Of a DNA stretch of 64,000 nucleotides, positions 9,434 through 18,766 are shown piece by piece. The notes under the pieces were generated by a model, which worked only from the letters and a program-made list of their open reading frames with translations, ran no database searches and was not told where the DNA came from. Both the position numbers and the translations under genes were made by a program. This DNA is from Deltaproteobacteria bacterium (GTDB lineage Bacteria; Desulfobacterota; Desulfuromonadia; Geobacterales; Pseudopelobacteraceae). Position 1 is the first letter of the stretch. Each line of letters begins with the position of its first letter. Location: the NCBI GenBank assembly GCA_021781535.1, contig JAJXWO010000007.1:45006-109005 (forward strand). Reading direction: 5' to 3'.

Positions 9434-11837
9434 TATTCAACCTTTTACGATGCAAAAGCCATTCGCGGATCAGCATCCCGGCAAACAGCGCAAACGAAGC
9501 CAGTGTCAGATATTTTCCGATCTTGAAGGGAAGCGGATCAAAGCGAAATTCAACCGTGTGCTCCCCCTTCTGAACATATACACCACGCAGTACATGATCG
9601 ACCGGAACGATATCGGACTGTTTGCCGTCAACAGTGGCCTCCCACCCTTTGTAGTACTTTTCACCAAGGACGAGCAGGACGTTGGCAGCAGCATGTACAT
9701 CAACCGAAATGTCATTTGCTTCATAGCGGGTTACAACCGAGTTTCCCGTTACTCCGCCACCAAGTGCAAGTCCGGGCGGCGCCTCAATCAGCGCTTGACG
9801 AGCCGGATCAAACTGTGGAGAAGAGTTGAGGATCATCAGCCTGCGCTCCGGATTCGTCTCGATGAACGCCTGGGAAACCAGCCAGGATTTGGGTAGTACT
9901 GTTTGATTTTGCAGTACGGTTTCGTTGCGAACAGGATCCTGGAACGCCACCTCGTACTTTGTGCCAAGCAAGTGAAGTTGCTGCGCGACCTGGTCGCTCT
10001 GCATCACAAGATAGCGGACGTTCATTATGTCCGGCATGACGGAGGTCAGGGAAAAGGCATCCAGAAACTCCTGCCAGCGGCGCATTTGTACGGGATTCGA
10101 GGTATACATCACCGGAATCCCCTGCGAGACATACCTCATCGGATCCGTATTATCGAGCGGCAGTACGCGAAATGGAGGAGCGTCCCTGGCGATAAACTCC
10201 ATGGCAGCAGTTTTTTTCTCTGATGCCTGTACCGGCGTATCCTGCAGCAGCATAAACTTGTCATTGATGCGCCAGATATCCGTGAGATAAAGGCAAATCA
10301 GCACCAGCGGCAGGTATTTGAGCGGGGCGAGGCGCTTTATAAAGATCAGGATGGCTGCACCATATGCTGTCATGACCACAGTCGCTATTCCCGCTTCGCG
10401 CACCAGATTGTCCCAGCGCTGGTTTACAAGCTGCATACCCTGTTCATACCGGGTCGGCTGTGCCAGTTCTACTATGAAGCGCCCGACAAAATACTCCTTA
10501 CCTCCGAGAACAATTCCCCACAAAATCAACATACCGGCAGTCAGTCCCCCCAGTCCCCACAGGTACCGCCTGAATTTTTTCTCAGATCTGACGGAATCGT
10601 CCATGAGTGCATCCAGACCACGGGCGCCCAGCACTCCGAGACAAAAAGCCGGAATAATCATCATCATTTTCGGCACCCTGAAATGATTGATCCCCGGGAA
10701 ATGCTCGTACAGGAACCAGTAGAACGGGGTGTATTTGCCCATTGAAAACAGTAACCCGAGCACAAGTCCCGCAAGTGCAAGATGCGTGTAACGATCACGC
10801 CTGAATATCAGCGCCAACGGCAGAAGCAGCCACGGCAGAAGCCCCAGGTAATCCGTCGTCTGGGTAAATGACATTCGTCCCCAGTAATATGACTTGATAT
10901 CGGCGGTATTGTACCCTCCCTCTTGACGCGACAGTCCAAACATGCCGGGTATCAGGAATGTTGCCACCTCCTCGGGAGGAAGTGACCACGACATCGCCTC
11001 ATCAACATTCAAACCACCACCCCCCTGATTGGCACCGCTCTTTGCTCCTCTTGTCGTATCTTTCGACCAATCGGCAAGCGGAAGCAACGAAATAGAAACC
11101 GTCGTTAAAAAAAACGCCAGTATGACGAAATTGAGCCCCGCAAGTTTCCAGGCAACTGCTGCTCGATTATCACGTTCAGCAACAATAATCGCCGCCGTGC
11201 GGCACAATCCGTATACGCCAAGAGCAAGGCAGGTATAGTAGGCAATCTGCCAGTGCATGTTGAAAAACTGGAAGGCAAGGACAACGGCCGCAGTCATGAA
11301 CATCAGCACCCGGCGCGTCTGGTATCCTCGTTCCAGAAAATAAAATGCCCACGGAGCAAAGGAGATGGTTGCGATCTTCTGAACGTGGCCGGCATTGATC
11401 AGTGATGCATTTTCTGGAGCAACGGCAAATACAAGTGCAGCAAGAATCGCAGCAAAACGCCCCGCTCCGATCAGCCGACAATACAGATAGGTGCCGGCAG
11501 CGGCAAAAAATAGATGAAAAACAATAAACCAGGCAATATTTTCCGGCAGCGGAATCAGCCAGAACAGGAGGCTCCGATACAACAAAAACTGCATGGAGAG
11601 GGTCCCGCCTCCCTCTGTCCCGCCACCATTCGCATACTGGTCCCACCCGGCATGAAGCTGGATACGAAAAAGATCCCAAAAGCTTGCCGAGCTGAAATGT
11701 TTGATATTCCAGACAAATTCATTGGTAATATCGGGAGCCCTGATGATCAGGTCGGTGAACAGGATGCGTTGAAACATCAGCAGCATTACACCTGCCAGTG
11801 CAAGTAGTGCCAGCAGATCTTTACGTCGTTCGGTCAT
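9423..11837 (-). CDS. YfhO-family multispanning membrane protein
   Basis: 804-residue integral membrane protein. About 12 hydrophobic segments fill residues 10-540. They are followed by a largely soluble region (about 550-775), including WEATVDGKQSDIVPVDHVLRG and GEHTVEFRFDPLPFKIG, and a final TM before LLHRKRLNN. This layout and the C-terminal motif match the bacterial membrane protein YfhO family (GT-C-like glycosyltransferases that modify surface polymers in Gram-positives). It sits at the end of a polysaccharide gene run, 15 nt downstream of a glycosyltransferase, so a glycan-modification role is likely. The donor and acceptor are unknown. Confidence 0.85.
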   Translation of the reverse strand: MTERRKDLLALLALAGVMLLMFQRILFTDLIIRAPDITNEFVWNIKHFSSASFWDLFRIQLHAGWDQYANGGGTEGGGTLSMQFLLYRSLLFWLIPLPENIAWFIVFHLFFAAAGTYLYCRLIGAGRFAAILAALVFAVAPENASLINAGHVQKIATISFAPWAFYFLERGYQTRRVLMFMTAAVVLAFQFFNMHWQIAYYTCLALGVYGLCRTAAIIVAERDNRAAVAWKLAGLNFVILAFFLTTVSISLLPLADWSKDTTRGAKSGANQGGGGLNVDEAMSWSLPPEEVATFLIPGMFGLSRQEGGYNTADIKSYYWGRMSFTQTTDYLGLLPWLLLPLALIFRRDRYTHLALAGLVLGLLFSMGKYTPFYWFLYEHFPGINHFRVPKMMMIIPAFCLGVLGARGLDALMDDSVRSEKKFRRYLWGLGGLTAGMLILWGIVLGGKEYFVGRFIVELAQPTRYEQGMQLVNQRWDNLVREAGIATVVMTAYGAAILIFIKRLAPLKYLPLVLICLYLTDIWRINDKFMLLQDTPVQASEKKTAAMEFIARDAPPFRVLPLDNTDPMRYVSQGIPVMYTSNPVQMRRWQEFLDAFSLTSVMPDIMNVRYLVMQSDQVAQQLHLLGTKYEVAFQDPVRNETVLQNQTVLPKSWLVSQAFIETNPERRLMILNSSPQFDPARQALIEAPPGLALGGGVTGNSVVTRYEANDISVDVHAAANVLLVLGEKYYKGWEATVDGKQSDIVPVDHVLRGVYVQKGEHTVEFRFDPLPFKIGKYLTLASFALFAGMLIREWLLHRKRLNNGR

Positions 11838-11852
11838 ACGATTGTTCCCTTG

Positions 11853-13055
11853 TCATGTCTTTCGTTTGTGTATAATGCTCACATACAGCTTATCCAGCTT
11901 GTCGGCATAGGCATCCCATGAAAAAGCATCCAAAAGGTAGCGGCGCCCGGCGGCGCCAAGCAGACGGCCGGCATCCCCGTTACGCAGCAGACGTACCGCC
12001 TGTCCAACCATTTCATCCCAGTTATCAGGATTGCACAGTACTCCGGAAATATCAGTTTTAATGTATTCTGCCAATTGTCCCACGTTATCAGCCACTACCG
12101 GTATCGCCGCGCGCAGAATCTCGGTCATCTTGGCCGGGCACTTGGATCGATTAGCCAGTGTATCACTGAAGGGGTAGAGCGCCAGATCAGCCGCCGCCAG
12201 ATAGGAAGCTATATCGTCAGGCTGCAGCCACCCTCCCATCACCAGGGCCTGGACGAATCCGCGCTCCTGTCCGGCATTGAGCAGAAGCTCCTCCTCATTG
12301 TTGCGACCTTTGCCGACCACCAGAAAGCGGACAGCGGGAATCTGCCGCCAGATATCAGTCAGCACGGCATGGAGCTTTTCCTGACTGAATTCGAAAAAAC
12401 GGGTATAAAGCAGGACAACCGGCACTTCAGGCCCGATGCCCAGTTTCTCCCGGACCCGGGCTCCGTCTCCCGGCGGGGTGTCTTCAACACAGTTGGGCAG
12501 GTAGAGGACCCGCTCCGATGCCACTCCGAGCCCGACCGTCAGCCGCTGCAGTTCACGACTGGCAACAGTCATACCCGCGGCATGGCGCGACAGCCACTGT
12601 TCCTGGAAGGCGAACAGCCGCTTTTCCGCTGAAGAATAGGTATGGAGGTCGTTCATCCCCCCCTTCCCTTCCCAGTCATCCGTATCCACAAACAGGGGTG
12701 GCATGCGAACACCGCAGCGTTGCAAGGAGAGCATCAGCATTGATGCCAGGCCGCCGTATCCCTTGGGCTTGAAGAGGTGGATAATATCAGGCTTTTCCGC
12801 CAGGGCCATCCGGAACATGCGCCAGGTCAGCGGCAATACTCCGAGCGCCTTGCCACAGGCAGGCAGCACGACATTGACCAGCCTCACCCCCAGCAGCACC
12901 TCGATCTTGCCCGAGTCCTCCGGGTTGGTGTAGGGAGGCGCAACAATGGTAACACTGTGGCCTAACTTCTGCAGCTCCACCGCCAGCGGCAGCATGCGTG
13001 CGATGACCGTCCCCTTGGGACGGATACCGAAGGGGGCCAGGAAAAGTATTTTCAT
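11853..13055 (-). CDS. GT4-type (GT-B fold) glycosyltransferase
   Basis: 400-residue cytoplasmic glycosyltransferase. The N-terminal half begins MKILFLAPFGIRPKGTVIAR with a glycine-rich acceptor domain. The C-terminal half has VVLLYTRFFEFSQEKLHAVL and a nucleotide-sugar site near SKCPAKMTEILRAAIPVVAD (the EX7E-like region). It belongs to the glycosyltransferase group 1/4 family. It sits 3 nt from the preceding glycosyltransferase gene, so one operon is implied. The sugar transferred cannot be read from sequence. Confidence 0.9.
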   Translation of the reverse strand: MKILFLAPFGIRPKGTVIARMLPLAVELQKLGHSVTIVAPPYTNPEDSGKIEVLLGVRLVNVVLPACGKALGVLPLTWRMFRMALAEKPDIIHLFKPKGYGGLASMLMLSLQRCGVRMPPLFVDTDDWEGKGGMNDLHTYSSAEKRLFAFQEQWLSRHAAGMTVASRELQRLTVGLGVASERVLYLPNCVEDTPPGDGARVREKLGIGPEVPVVLLYTRFFEFSQEKLHAVLTDIWRQIPAVRFLVVGKGRNNEEELLLNAGQERGFVQALVMGGWLQPDDIASYLAAADLALYPFSDTLANRSKCPAKMTEILRAAIPVVADNVGQLAEYIKTDISGVLCNPDNWDEMVGQAVRLLRNGDAGRLLGAAGRRYLLDAFSWDAYADKLDKLYVSIIHKRKT

Positions 13056-13058
13056 TGT

Positions 13059-13916
13059 TTATACCCGCCCCGCGTATTTGCCGAAATTCTCCCGCCGGAA
13101 ATCACGCCAGCCACGCCACATCATCAACAGCTTAGCCAACTTTTCATCCTCGAACAGGATGATACTGGCGATCTCCTTCACCAATCGTACCAGGTCATAG
13201 AAACAGTGGCCGGGAAAATCCATCACATACTCATGGAACACCTTGAAACGGTTGCGGGTCTTGTAATAGCGCCGCAGCGGAGAATGATTGGTGGCGATAA
13301 ACGGTCCGTACTTTTTGGTGTCCCCGACACTGTGTTCAAGTCGCGCCAGGTTGGCGCGACAGACGTCAAATCCCTGCTTCCTGAGCCGCAGGCAGTACTC
13401 GTTGTCAACAAAATCGATGAAGAAGTCGTCCCTGAATGGTCCGACCGCCCGATACGCCGCCAGGTTGAGCAGGCAACCGGAAGTCATGGGTGTCATCACA
13501 TCCTGGCACTCCTCTTTCCCCGGCAGGTGCCCCGACTTGGTCACATGAAAGGGTGAAATGATCCCGATCTGCGTCAACGTCCGCACATCCAGGCAGTCCA
13601 GCATCAGCGCCACCATGTCAGGCGCCGCCTTGCTGTCCTGATCCATTGTGAGTAGAAAGCCATAGCCTTGTTCAATTGCTCTTTCGGCCCCAATGTTGAG
13701 GGCCCGGGCCATTCCCCGGTTCGCGCCTTGTGGGATATACGTTATATTCCGGACTTTAGCCACCAGGAGGTTAAAGACCGAATCGGATGCCTCCGAGTTG
13801 TCCACGGCGTAGACAGTTTCCACCTGCCCGGACCACGACCGGATGTTGTCGATAACCTCCAGACCAGGGTGGTAGAGAACAACCACTGCGGCTATTCTTG
13901 GCGCAAGGCCAATCAA
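13059..13916 (-). CDS. GT2 glycosyltransferase, rhamnosyltransferase-like
   Basis: 285-residue inverting GT-A enzyme. It shows VVVLYHPGLEVIDNIRSW at the start of the fold, the conserved VYAVDNSE, and FLLTMDQDSKA containing the metal-binding DxD. This combination is typical of the RfbF/RfbN-type rhamnosyltransferase group. It is clearly paralogous to the product of 15629-16522, which has the same motifs in the same order, so the two probably add similar sugars at different positions. Its 3' neighbour is a GT4 enzyme, and its start overlaps the upstream methyltransferase stop by 4 nt. Confidence 0.9.
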   Translation of the reverse strand: MIGLAPRIAAVVVLYHPGLEVIDNIRSWSGQVETVYAVDNSEASDSVFNLLVAKVRNITYIPQGANRGMARALNIGAERAIEQGYGFLLTMDQDSKAAPDMVALMLDCLDVRTLTQIGIISPFHVTKSGHLPGKEECQDVMTPMTSGCLLNLAAYRAVGPFRDDFFIDFVDNEYCLRLRKQGFDVCRANLARLEHSVGDTKKYGPFIATNHSPLRRYYKTRNRFKVFHEYVMDFPGHCFYDLVRLVKEIASIILFEDEKLAKLLMMWRGWRDFRRENFGKYAGRV

Positions 13917-14647
13917 GCGCCCGCCTTGCGGATGATGAAGATAACCTCGCCCTTGTTCCGGAGCATCACCTCGATCTCACTGGGAATCTGTTTCGCAAGG
14001 TACTGGAGCAGCTCCAGCATCTCTTGTTGCGTCCAGACGTGATAGTGTATGCTGTACTCCATTTCAAGGAGTTGCTCAACCTGCCGGTGCATCATCTCCG
14101 GATCAGTGATGCCGTTTACCAATCGGACCCATTCCTGAAAATGCTCACGCCGGGAGCACTCCGGGGCTTCTGAGTAGTCACGCCGCAGATGTTCAAGCGT
14201 CGTAACCGGTCGCACGCGGTCAAAGGTGTACCGTTTGTCCGGCAGAGCCAGATAGAGAACGCCATCTACCCGGAGCACCCGAAACATGTTCTCCAGTGCC
14301 AGAAGCGGATTCTGGCAATGTTCCAAAAAATGGTTGGCAATGACAAAATCCTGGGAGGCGTCGGCAATACTCTCCAAAAGTTCTCCATTGGCCACAACAT
14401 CGACCGGCTTAAGCTTTTTTTCGTTCAGTTCCGGATACTGCAACCGCAGTTCCGCAACCGTCATCCGGTCCACGTATCGGACCTTTGTCCAGGGCGACAC
14501 CATCAGGGGGTTGTGAAGCGCTCCAATCTCAATCCCTTTGCCTCGAAGATAGAGAAAGGCAAGAGAATAACGGTTGTACAGCAGCTTGCGGGCAATCATG
14601 TATATCTGGTGAAATAAGTGATTTTCATTCAGAGGCATTGCGGGCAC
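13913..14647 (-). CDS. SAM-dependent methyltransferase of the polysaccharide cluster
   Basis: 244-residue class I methyltransferase. The opening LRGKGIEIGALHNPLMVSP and the later VIANHFLEHCQNPLLALENM (motif with acidic/His cluster) and GVLYLALPDKRYTFDRVRPV are typical of methyltransferase type 11 proteins found among O-antigen glycosyltransferases. It probably methylates a sugar or caps the glycan chain. It overlaps the downstream glycosyltransferase start by 4 nt and the upstream one by 19 nt. The substrate is unknown. Confidence 0.85.
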   Translation of the reverse strand: MPAMPLNENHLFHQIYMIARKLLYNRYSLAFLYLRGKGIEIGALHNPLMVSPWTKVRYVDRMTVAELRLQYPELNEKKLKPVDVVANGELLESIADASQDFVIANHFLEHCQNPLLALENMFRVLRVDGVLYLALPDKRYTFDRVRPVTTLEHLRRDYSEAPECSRREHFQEWVRLVNGITDPEMMHRQVEQLLEMEYSIHYHVWTQQEMLELLQYLAKQIPSEIEVMLRNKGEVIFIIRKAGA

Positions 14648-15636
14648 CTATTTGATGACACAATTTTGTTGATGAGCTTGCTGAACACGAAAACGAACTT
14701 CTCCACATGCCCGGCTGCAGGGAAAAGAATGGTGCGGTATCTGAACGCCAGCACAAACGATGCAATGTGGAAACGCCGATCAAGCAAGCTCTCTGCGTAG
14801 CGTTGGATATCGCCAAGAAACCTGAGTTCTTCGGCGCCAAGAGCAAGCCGAGTTTGCAGAGCCACGTAGCAGAGTGCTCTGTCCCTCAACAGACGGTAGT
14901 AACGTATTTTTGCCTCACCGGTCTCGCCACGCAGATGTGCGGCAAGGCGAGTAAGCAGAGCGGTTTTGATTGTAGCCCCGGTGTCGTTGTCATCGTGCTG
15001 CCGGTACTTGACAAGCCGTTCCGGAAGGTACCTGACCCCACCATACCGGGAGGCGACCACTGCAATCCACCAATCGTGATATATCTCGCAAACGGGAATC
15101 GGCAGAGCTTTTTCCAGCAGATCCCGCCGGATAAGCGTCGTGCAGCCGGTGACACAGGCGTTGCAAACAAAATAGTTAAATGACCTGCCACTAACCGGTC
15201 TGACACCGGCAGTCTGTATCAGGGATACTGGCAACTCCCTGCCATCCCTGTCGACAAGAAGAGCATCCGAATAGGCAAGATCTGCTTCACCGATGCCAGC
15301 CATAAGCCGCTCAAGTTTTTGCGGAAGCCAGATGTCGTCCTGATCCGCCAGAGCAATGAACATGCCACGACAGCGCGCGAGTGCCTTCTCGAAATTCCGG
15401 ACAAACCCCAGGTTTCGTTCGTTAACCTCGTACTGAAGACCGTGGCTCTGCCGGTACTCATCCAGAATCGCCACAGTATCATCCGTGGAACAATCATCAC
15501 AAGCGACTACTTCGATGTTTTCCCAAGACTGGGAATAGATCGAATCAAGTTGTTCCCGAAGAAAGCGCCCTCCGTTGTATGTTGCAAGTGCCACGGAGAT
15601 AAGGGGAAGAATTGAGGTCACGCTACAGTCAGGCAT
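14629..15636 (-). CDS. GT2-family glycosyltransferase
   Basis: 335-residue GT-A enzyme. Residues 10-110 have the family pattern VALATYNGGRFLREQLDSIY, then ACDDCSTDDT and the DxD-type metal site in FIALADQDDIWLPQKLERLM. The C-terminal third is Arg-rich and helical, with a hydrophobic tail region that may sit at the membrane. It overlaps both neighbours (8 and 19 nt), so translation is probably coupled. Likely adds one sugar of a surface glycan repeat; which sugar cannot be told. Confidence 0.9.
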   Translation of the reverse strand: MPDCSVTSILPLISVALATYNGGRFLREQLDSIYSQSWENIEVVACDDCSTDDTVAILDEYRQSHGLQYEVNERNLGFVRNFEKALARCRGMFIALADQDDIWLPQKLERLMAGIGEADLAYSDALLVDRDGRELPVSLIQTAGVRPVSGRSFNYFVCNACVTGCTTLIRRDLLEKALPIPVCEIYHDWWIAVVASRYGGVRYLPERLVKYRQHDDNDTGATIKTALLTRLAAHLRGETGEAKIRYYRLLRDRALCYVALQTRLALGAEELRFLGDIQRYAESLLDRRFHIASFVLAFRYRTILFPAAGHVEKFVFVFSKLINKIVSSNRCPQCL

Positions 15637-16522
15637 GAAACCTCCCCATCTTCCTTCTGTGATAATCCAGATATCCTTTAAGTGTCATCCAAAGCTTGGC
15701 CGGCTTTTCATGTTCAAACAGGATGATCCCCTTGATTTCCCCCACTATCTGGCGGATCTGTCGACGGCAGAACTCAGGGTACTGGGAGCGATACCTGGCA
15801 ATTACGTAAAACCGATTCCGGGACATGTAGTAACGCCGAAGAGGGGGATGATTACTGACACTGACCATCCGACCGAGGTAACGGTGCGCGGTGATGTCCC
15901 CCAGATTGTGTTCAAGCAGGGCATCGTGACACCGGATGATCCGGTATCCGGCACTCCTGAGACGGAGGCAGTATTCGATATCAACCATGTCAATAAACAG
16001 TTCATCGACAAACGGTCCTACAATCTCGTAGGCCCGCAGGTTGAGGATATTCCCCGAGGTGAGGACCGCCTCCGCTTCTTCATTACCACTCCGTGGCGGC
16101 ACTGATCCGGACTTCAACAACTGAAACGGGGCGATGATACCCACGTCCCTCCCCCCCTCTACCACACAAGCAAGCAGAGTAGCCACCATGTTTGGTGTGG
16201 CCCTGCTGTCCTGATCCATGGTCAAGAGAAAACTGAATCCCTCTGAAATTGCTAACTCCGCCCCCATATTGAGTGCTGCGGCAACACCCACATTTTCTCT
16301 TTGCGGCAACCATGTCACATTTCCCAAATCAACCATCCTGGCGGCAAAAGATTCGTCGGGCGGCTCCGAGTTGTCAACAGCATAGACCTTCGTCACTTGG
16401 TCATTCCAGCTCCGGATATTTGCCACGACCTCATCTCCCGGGTGATAAAGCACCACCACGGCAGCAGTCAGCACCGCAAAGTCGTTCTGACGTTTACTGT
16501 CCGGATCGCATTCTTTAAACAA
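15629..16522 (-). CDS. GT2 glycosyltransferase, rhamnosyltransferase-like (paralogue)
   Basis: 297-residue GT-A enzyme with AAVVVLYHPGDEVVANIRSW, KVYAVDNSEPPDESF and FLLTMDQDSRATPNMVATLL. These are the same motifs as in the gene at 13059-13916. The C-terminal part (NHPPLRRYYMSRNRFYVIAR) also parallels NHSPLRRYYKTRNRFKVF of the paralogue. The two genes are probably an old duplication within the cluster. It lies 41 nt downstream of the flippase gene. Confidence 0.9.
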   Translation of the reverse strand: MFKECDPDSKRQNDFAVLTAAVVVLYHPGDEVVANIRSWNDQVTKVYAVDNSEPPDESFAARMVDLGNVTWLPQRENVGVAAALNMGAELAISEGFSFLLTMDQDSRATPNMVATLLACVVEGGRDVGIIAPFQLLKSGSVPPRSGNEEAEAVLTSGNILNLRAYEIVGPFVDELFIDMVDIEYCLRLRSAGYRIIRCHDALLEHNLGDITAHRYLGRMVSVSNHPPLRRYYMSRNRFYVIARYRSQYPEFCRRQIRQIVGEIKGIILFEHEKPAKLWMTLKGYLDYHRRKMGRFHA

Positions 16523-16563
16523 TCGCTACACCTCCAGCACAAGGTAAATAAGAGAGTGTGACG

Positions 16564-18027
16564 TCACCGCGCCAGCGCTTTCAATTCACCAATCAGTTTG
16601 CCACGGTCAATCATCGCATAGACACCGACGTAGACCCCCGCCGCACATATTCCTTGGGCAAGAAGGCTTAGTAACGACTCAGTTATTACCATCCTGACAA
16701 GATACATTGTCACGGCCATGACTGAAGCCGCATACAATGAAAACCGGATTTCCCGAAACAAATCAATCCACTGAACGCTTAGTTCCCGCTTGAGAATCGG
16801 CACATAAACCAGATACTGTGATAGGTAGGCAATAGTGACGGCCACAGCCACACCGGTAATGCCAAAAGTTCTGATAACAGGATAGAGAAGTCCGAGTTCG
16901 ATGACCGCTACCAGAATGATGGCTTTAAGGCAAAGTTCCGGCTTGCCGATGCCAAAAATGACATTTCCGAGTGGTTCGAGGACAGCCCGGAAGACCCCGT
17001 ATACACAGAGTATCTGAAAAGCCAGGAGGGCCGGGAGCCACCGTTCGGTTCCGCGACCAAGGACATAAATCAGAAACTCCCTGCCATACACCAGCAGAAA
17101 GGCATTCACCGGCAGAGCCAGGAACGCTATGTAGCGGACTGAAGTAAGATATGCCTTTTTCATGGCCGGCAGGTCATGCTGGAGTCGGGTAAATGTAGGA
17201 AAAAGCACCTTGTGAAAAAGTGACGCCAGTTGGATACAAACCATGGACCCCCAACTAAAGGCTACCGCGTAATAACCAAGCTGTTCCGCTCCACGAAGAG
17301 TGCCAATTGCAAAATTATCTATGTTGAAAATGATAAAAACAATAACTCCGGGAATCAAAACACTCCCGCCGAAACGCAGCAGGCGCTTCGCAATCACAGT
17401 ATCAAACCGGAATGATACCCGTGCAGGGCACAGCAGGTTCAGTCCCACTGCAGTGATAAACGCAACAGCAATACTATTGGCCGTCATACTCCAGAAGCCG
17501 AAACCGGAATATGCCATGAATATGGCAAGAGTTGATCCTGCCATCACAGAAATAGTCACGGGAATGGCCAGTTTCCGATAATCCAGCTGCCGCGTCAGAA
17601 GAACCTGGGGCAGAAAGCTGCCCACCGAGAAAAGAAATGTCAGGGAAAGGAGGCGGATAACCGTAACAACCTCGGCACGATCCATAAAATAAAGAGCCAA
17701 AGGCGCGCCAAAAAGTAGCAGCAGAAAGATACCGGTACTCAATAGAGCTTTGAGCGTAAAAGCCGTGTAGAGCGTTGAGTCGTCCAGTTCTTTGTGCTGC
17801 ACTACGGCATTATTGATACCAAAATCACCGAACTGCATCATAAATGCTATGAATATATTTGCAAAACCGACAATTCCGTAATCTGCCGGAGTGAGAACCC
17901 TGGCCAACACCACATTCGTCACAAACTGTACCACAGCCACCAGTAGTGTCGCTACAGCGTTATAGCTGATATTACGGGTGGTTATTTTTTTGAGTTTCTC
18001 ATCCACGAGTACGTTTCTTAGCCGCAA
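16564..18027 (-). CDS. Polysaccharide flippase (Wzx/O-antigen translocase type)
   Basis: 487-residue membrane protein with about 12-14 hydrophobic segments and the N-terminal sequence TTRNISYNAVATLLVAVVQF typical of the polysaccharide biosynthesis/MOP superfamily. It would flip lipid-linked oligosaccharide to the periplasm. No polymerase (Wzy) or ligase is evident nearby; those functions may be outside the window. The ATG used overlaps the upstream methyltransferase by 29 nt; a GTG seven codons later (18006) would reduce this and cannot be excluded. Confidence 0.9.
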   Translation of the reverse strand: MRLRNVLVDEKLKKITTRNISYNAVATLLVAVVQFVTNVVLARVLTPADYGIVGFANIFIAFMMQFGDFGINNAVVQHKELDDSTLYTAFTLKALLSTGIFLLLLFGAPLALYFMDRAEVVTVIRLLSLTFLFSVGSFLPQVLLTRQLDYRKLAIPVTISVMAGSTLAIFMAYSGFGFWSMTANSIAVAFITAVGLNLLCPARVSFRFDTVIAKRLLRFGGSVLIPGVIVFIIFNIDNFAIGTLRGAEQLGYYAVAFSWGSMVCIQLASLFHKVLFPTFTRLQHDLPAMKKAYLTSVRYIAFLALPVNAFLLVYGREFLIYVLGRGTERWLPALLAFQILCVYGVFRAVLEPLGNVIFGIGKPELCLKAIILVAVIELGLLYPVIRTFGITGVAVAVTIAYLSQYLVYVPILKRELSVQWIDLFREIRFSLYAASVMAVTMYLVRMVITESLLSLLAQGICAAGVYVGVYAMIDRGKLIGELKALAR

Positions 18028-18655
18028 CGAGGTAATGAAATATAAAGAACGATTGCAGCCGATTGAAGCAGAGCAGGTTTATAAATCGCATTAGCCGTGA
18101 CCGGACTATATTGTGTTTCACTTTAGAAAGGGTGAGTCCGCTCCGGGAAAGAAGTTTCAAGATCCCGTCATACGTGAAAAATCGGATGTGGGTGACATCA
18201 AGTAGCCCTGCTTCGCAATATTCCCATCTGTCTCTCAAAATCAAATCCTTAAGCAGAGTATAATGCTTCACGTTGGGAATACTGATCAGAATCGTCCCGT
18301 CATCTTTCATCGTTGTGACAACACTACGTAGCACACTCCACGGATCATAGAGATGTTCGAGTACATCGCCAATAAGAATAAAATCAAACTCTCTCTCTTT
18401 GAACGGGAGCGGTTCGCTATTCAGATCGCATACATGGACCTCGAGGCCTTTATTTCGGGCCGTTGCCAGTGCACTTTCACAATAATCAAGTCCGACCACT
18501 TCGCAGTCGAACCTTGTTTTTAAATACTCCAGGGTCAATCCTTCTGCACAACCGATCTCAAGCACGCGTCCCCGGATATCCGGAGCAAGACTGACGAGAT
18601 CCGTTCTAACGCCTGAATAATAATCCTGGCTTTTTTCAAAGTGCCCGTTTTCCAA
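17999..18655 (-). CDS. SAM-dependent methyltransferase
   Basis: 218-residue class I methyltransferase. It has SAM motif I in GRVLEIGCAEGLTLEYLKTR, the post-motif VVGLDYCESAL, and ILIGDVLEHLYDPWSVLRSV. It is the first gene of the tightly packed minus-strand polysaccharide run that extends to 8699. Similar proteins methylate sugars or lipid carriers in surface-glycan clusters; the target here is unknown. Confidence 0.88.
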   Translation of the reverse strand: MENGHFEKSQDYYSGVRTDLVSLAPDIRGRVLEIGCAEGLTLEYLKTRFDCEVVGLDYCESALATARNKGLEVHVCDLNSEPLPFKEREFDFILIGDVLEHLYDPWSVLRSVVTTMKDDGTILISIPNVKHYTLLKDLILRDRWEYCEAGLLDVTHIRFFTYDGILKLLSRSGLTLSKVKHNIVRSRLMRFINLLCFNRLQSFFIFHYLVAAKKRTRG

Positions 18656-18766
18656 AGTAGCTCCATCTTGACTTGTTCTCCCATGGTATTTTCACCACTG
18701 ACTGACCAGGAAAACCTGCATTCCAGTTAAATTTTCACCCAAAAAAAAGGACCGGATTCTAACACG

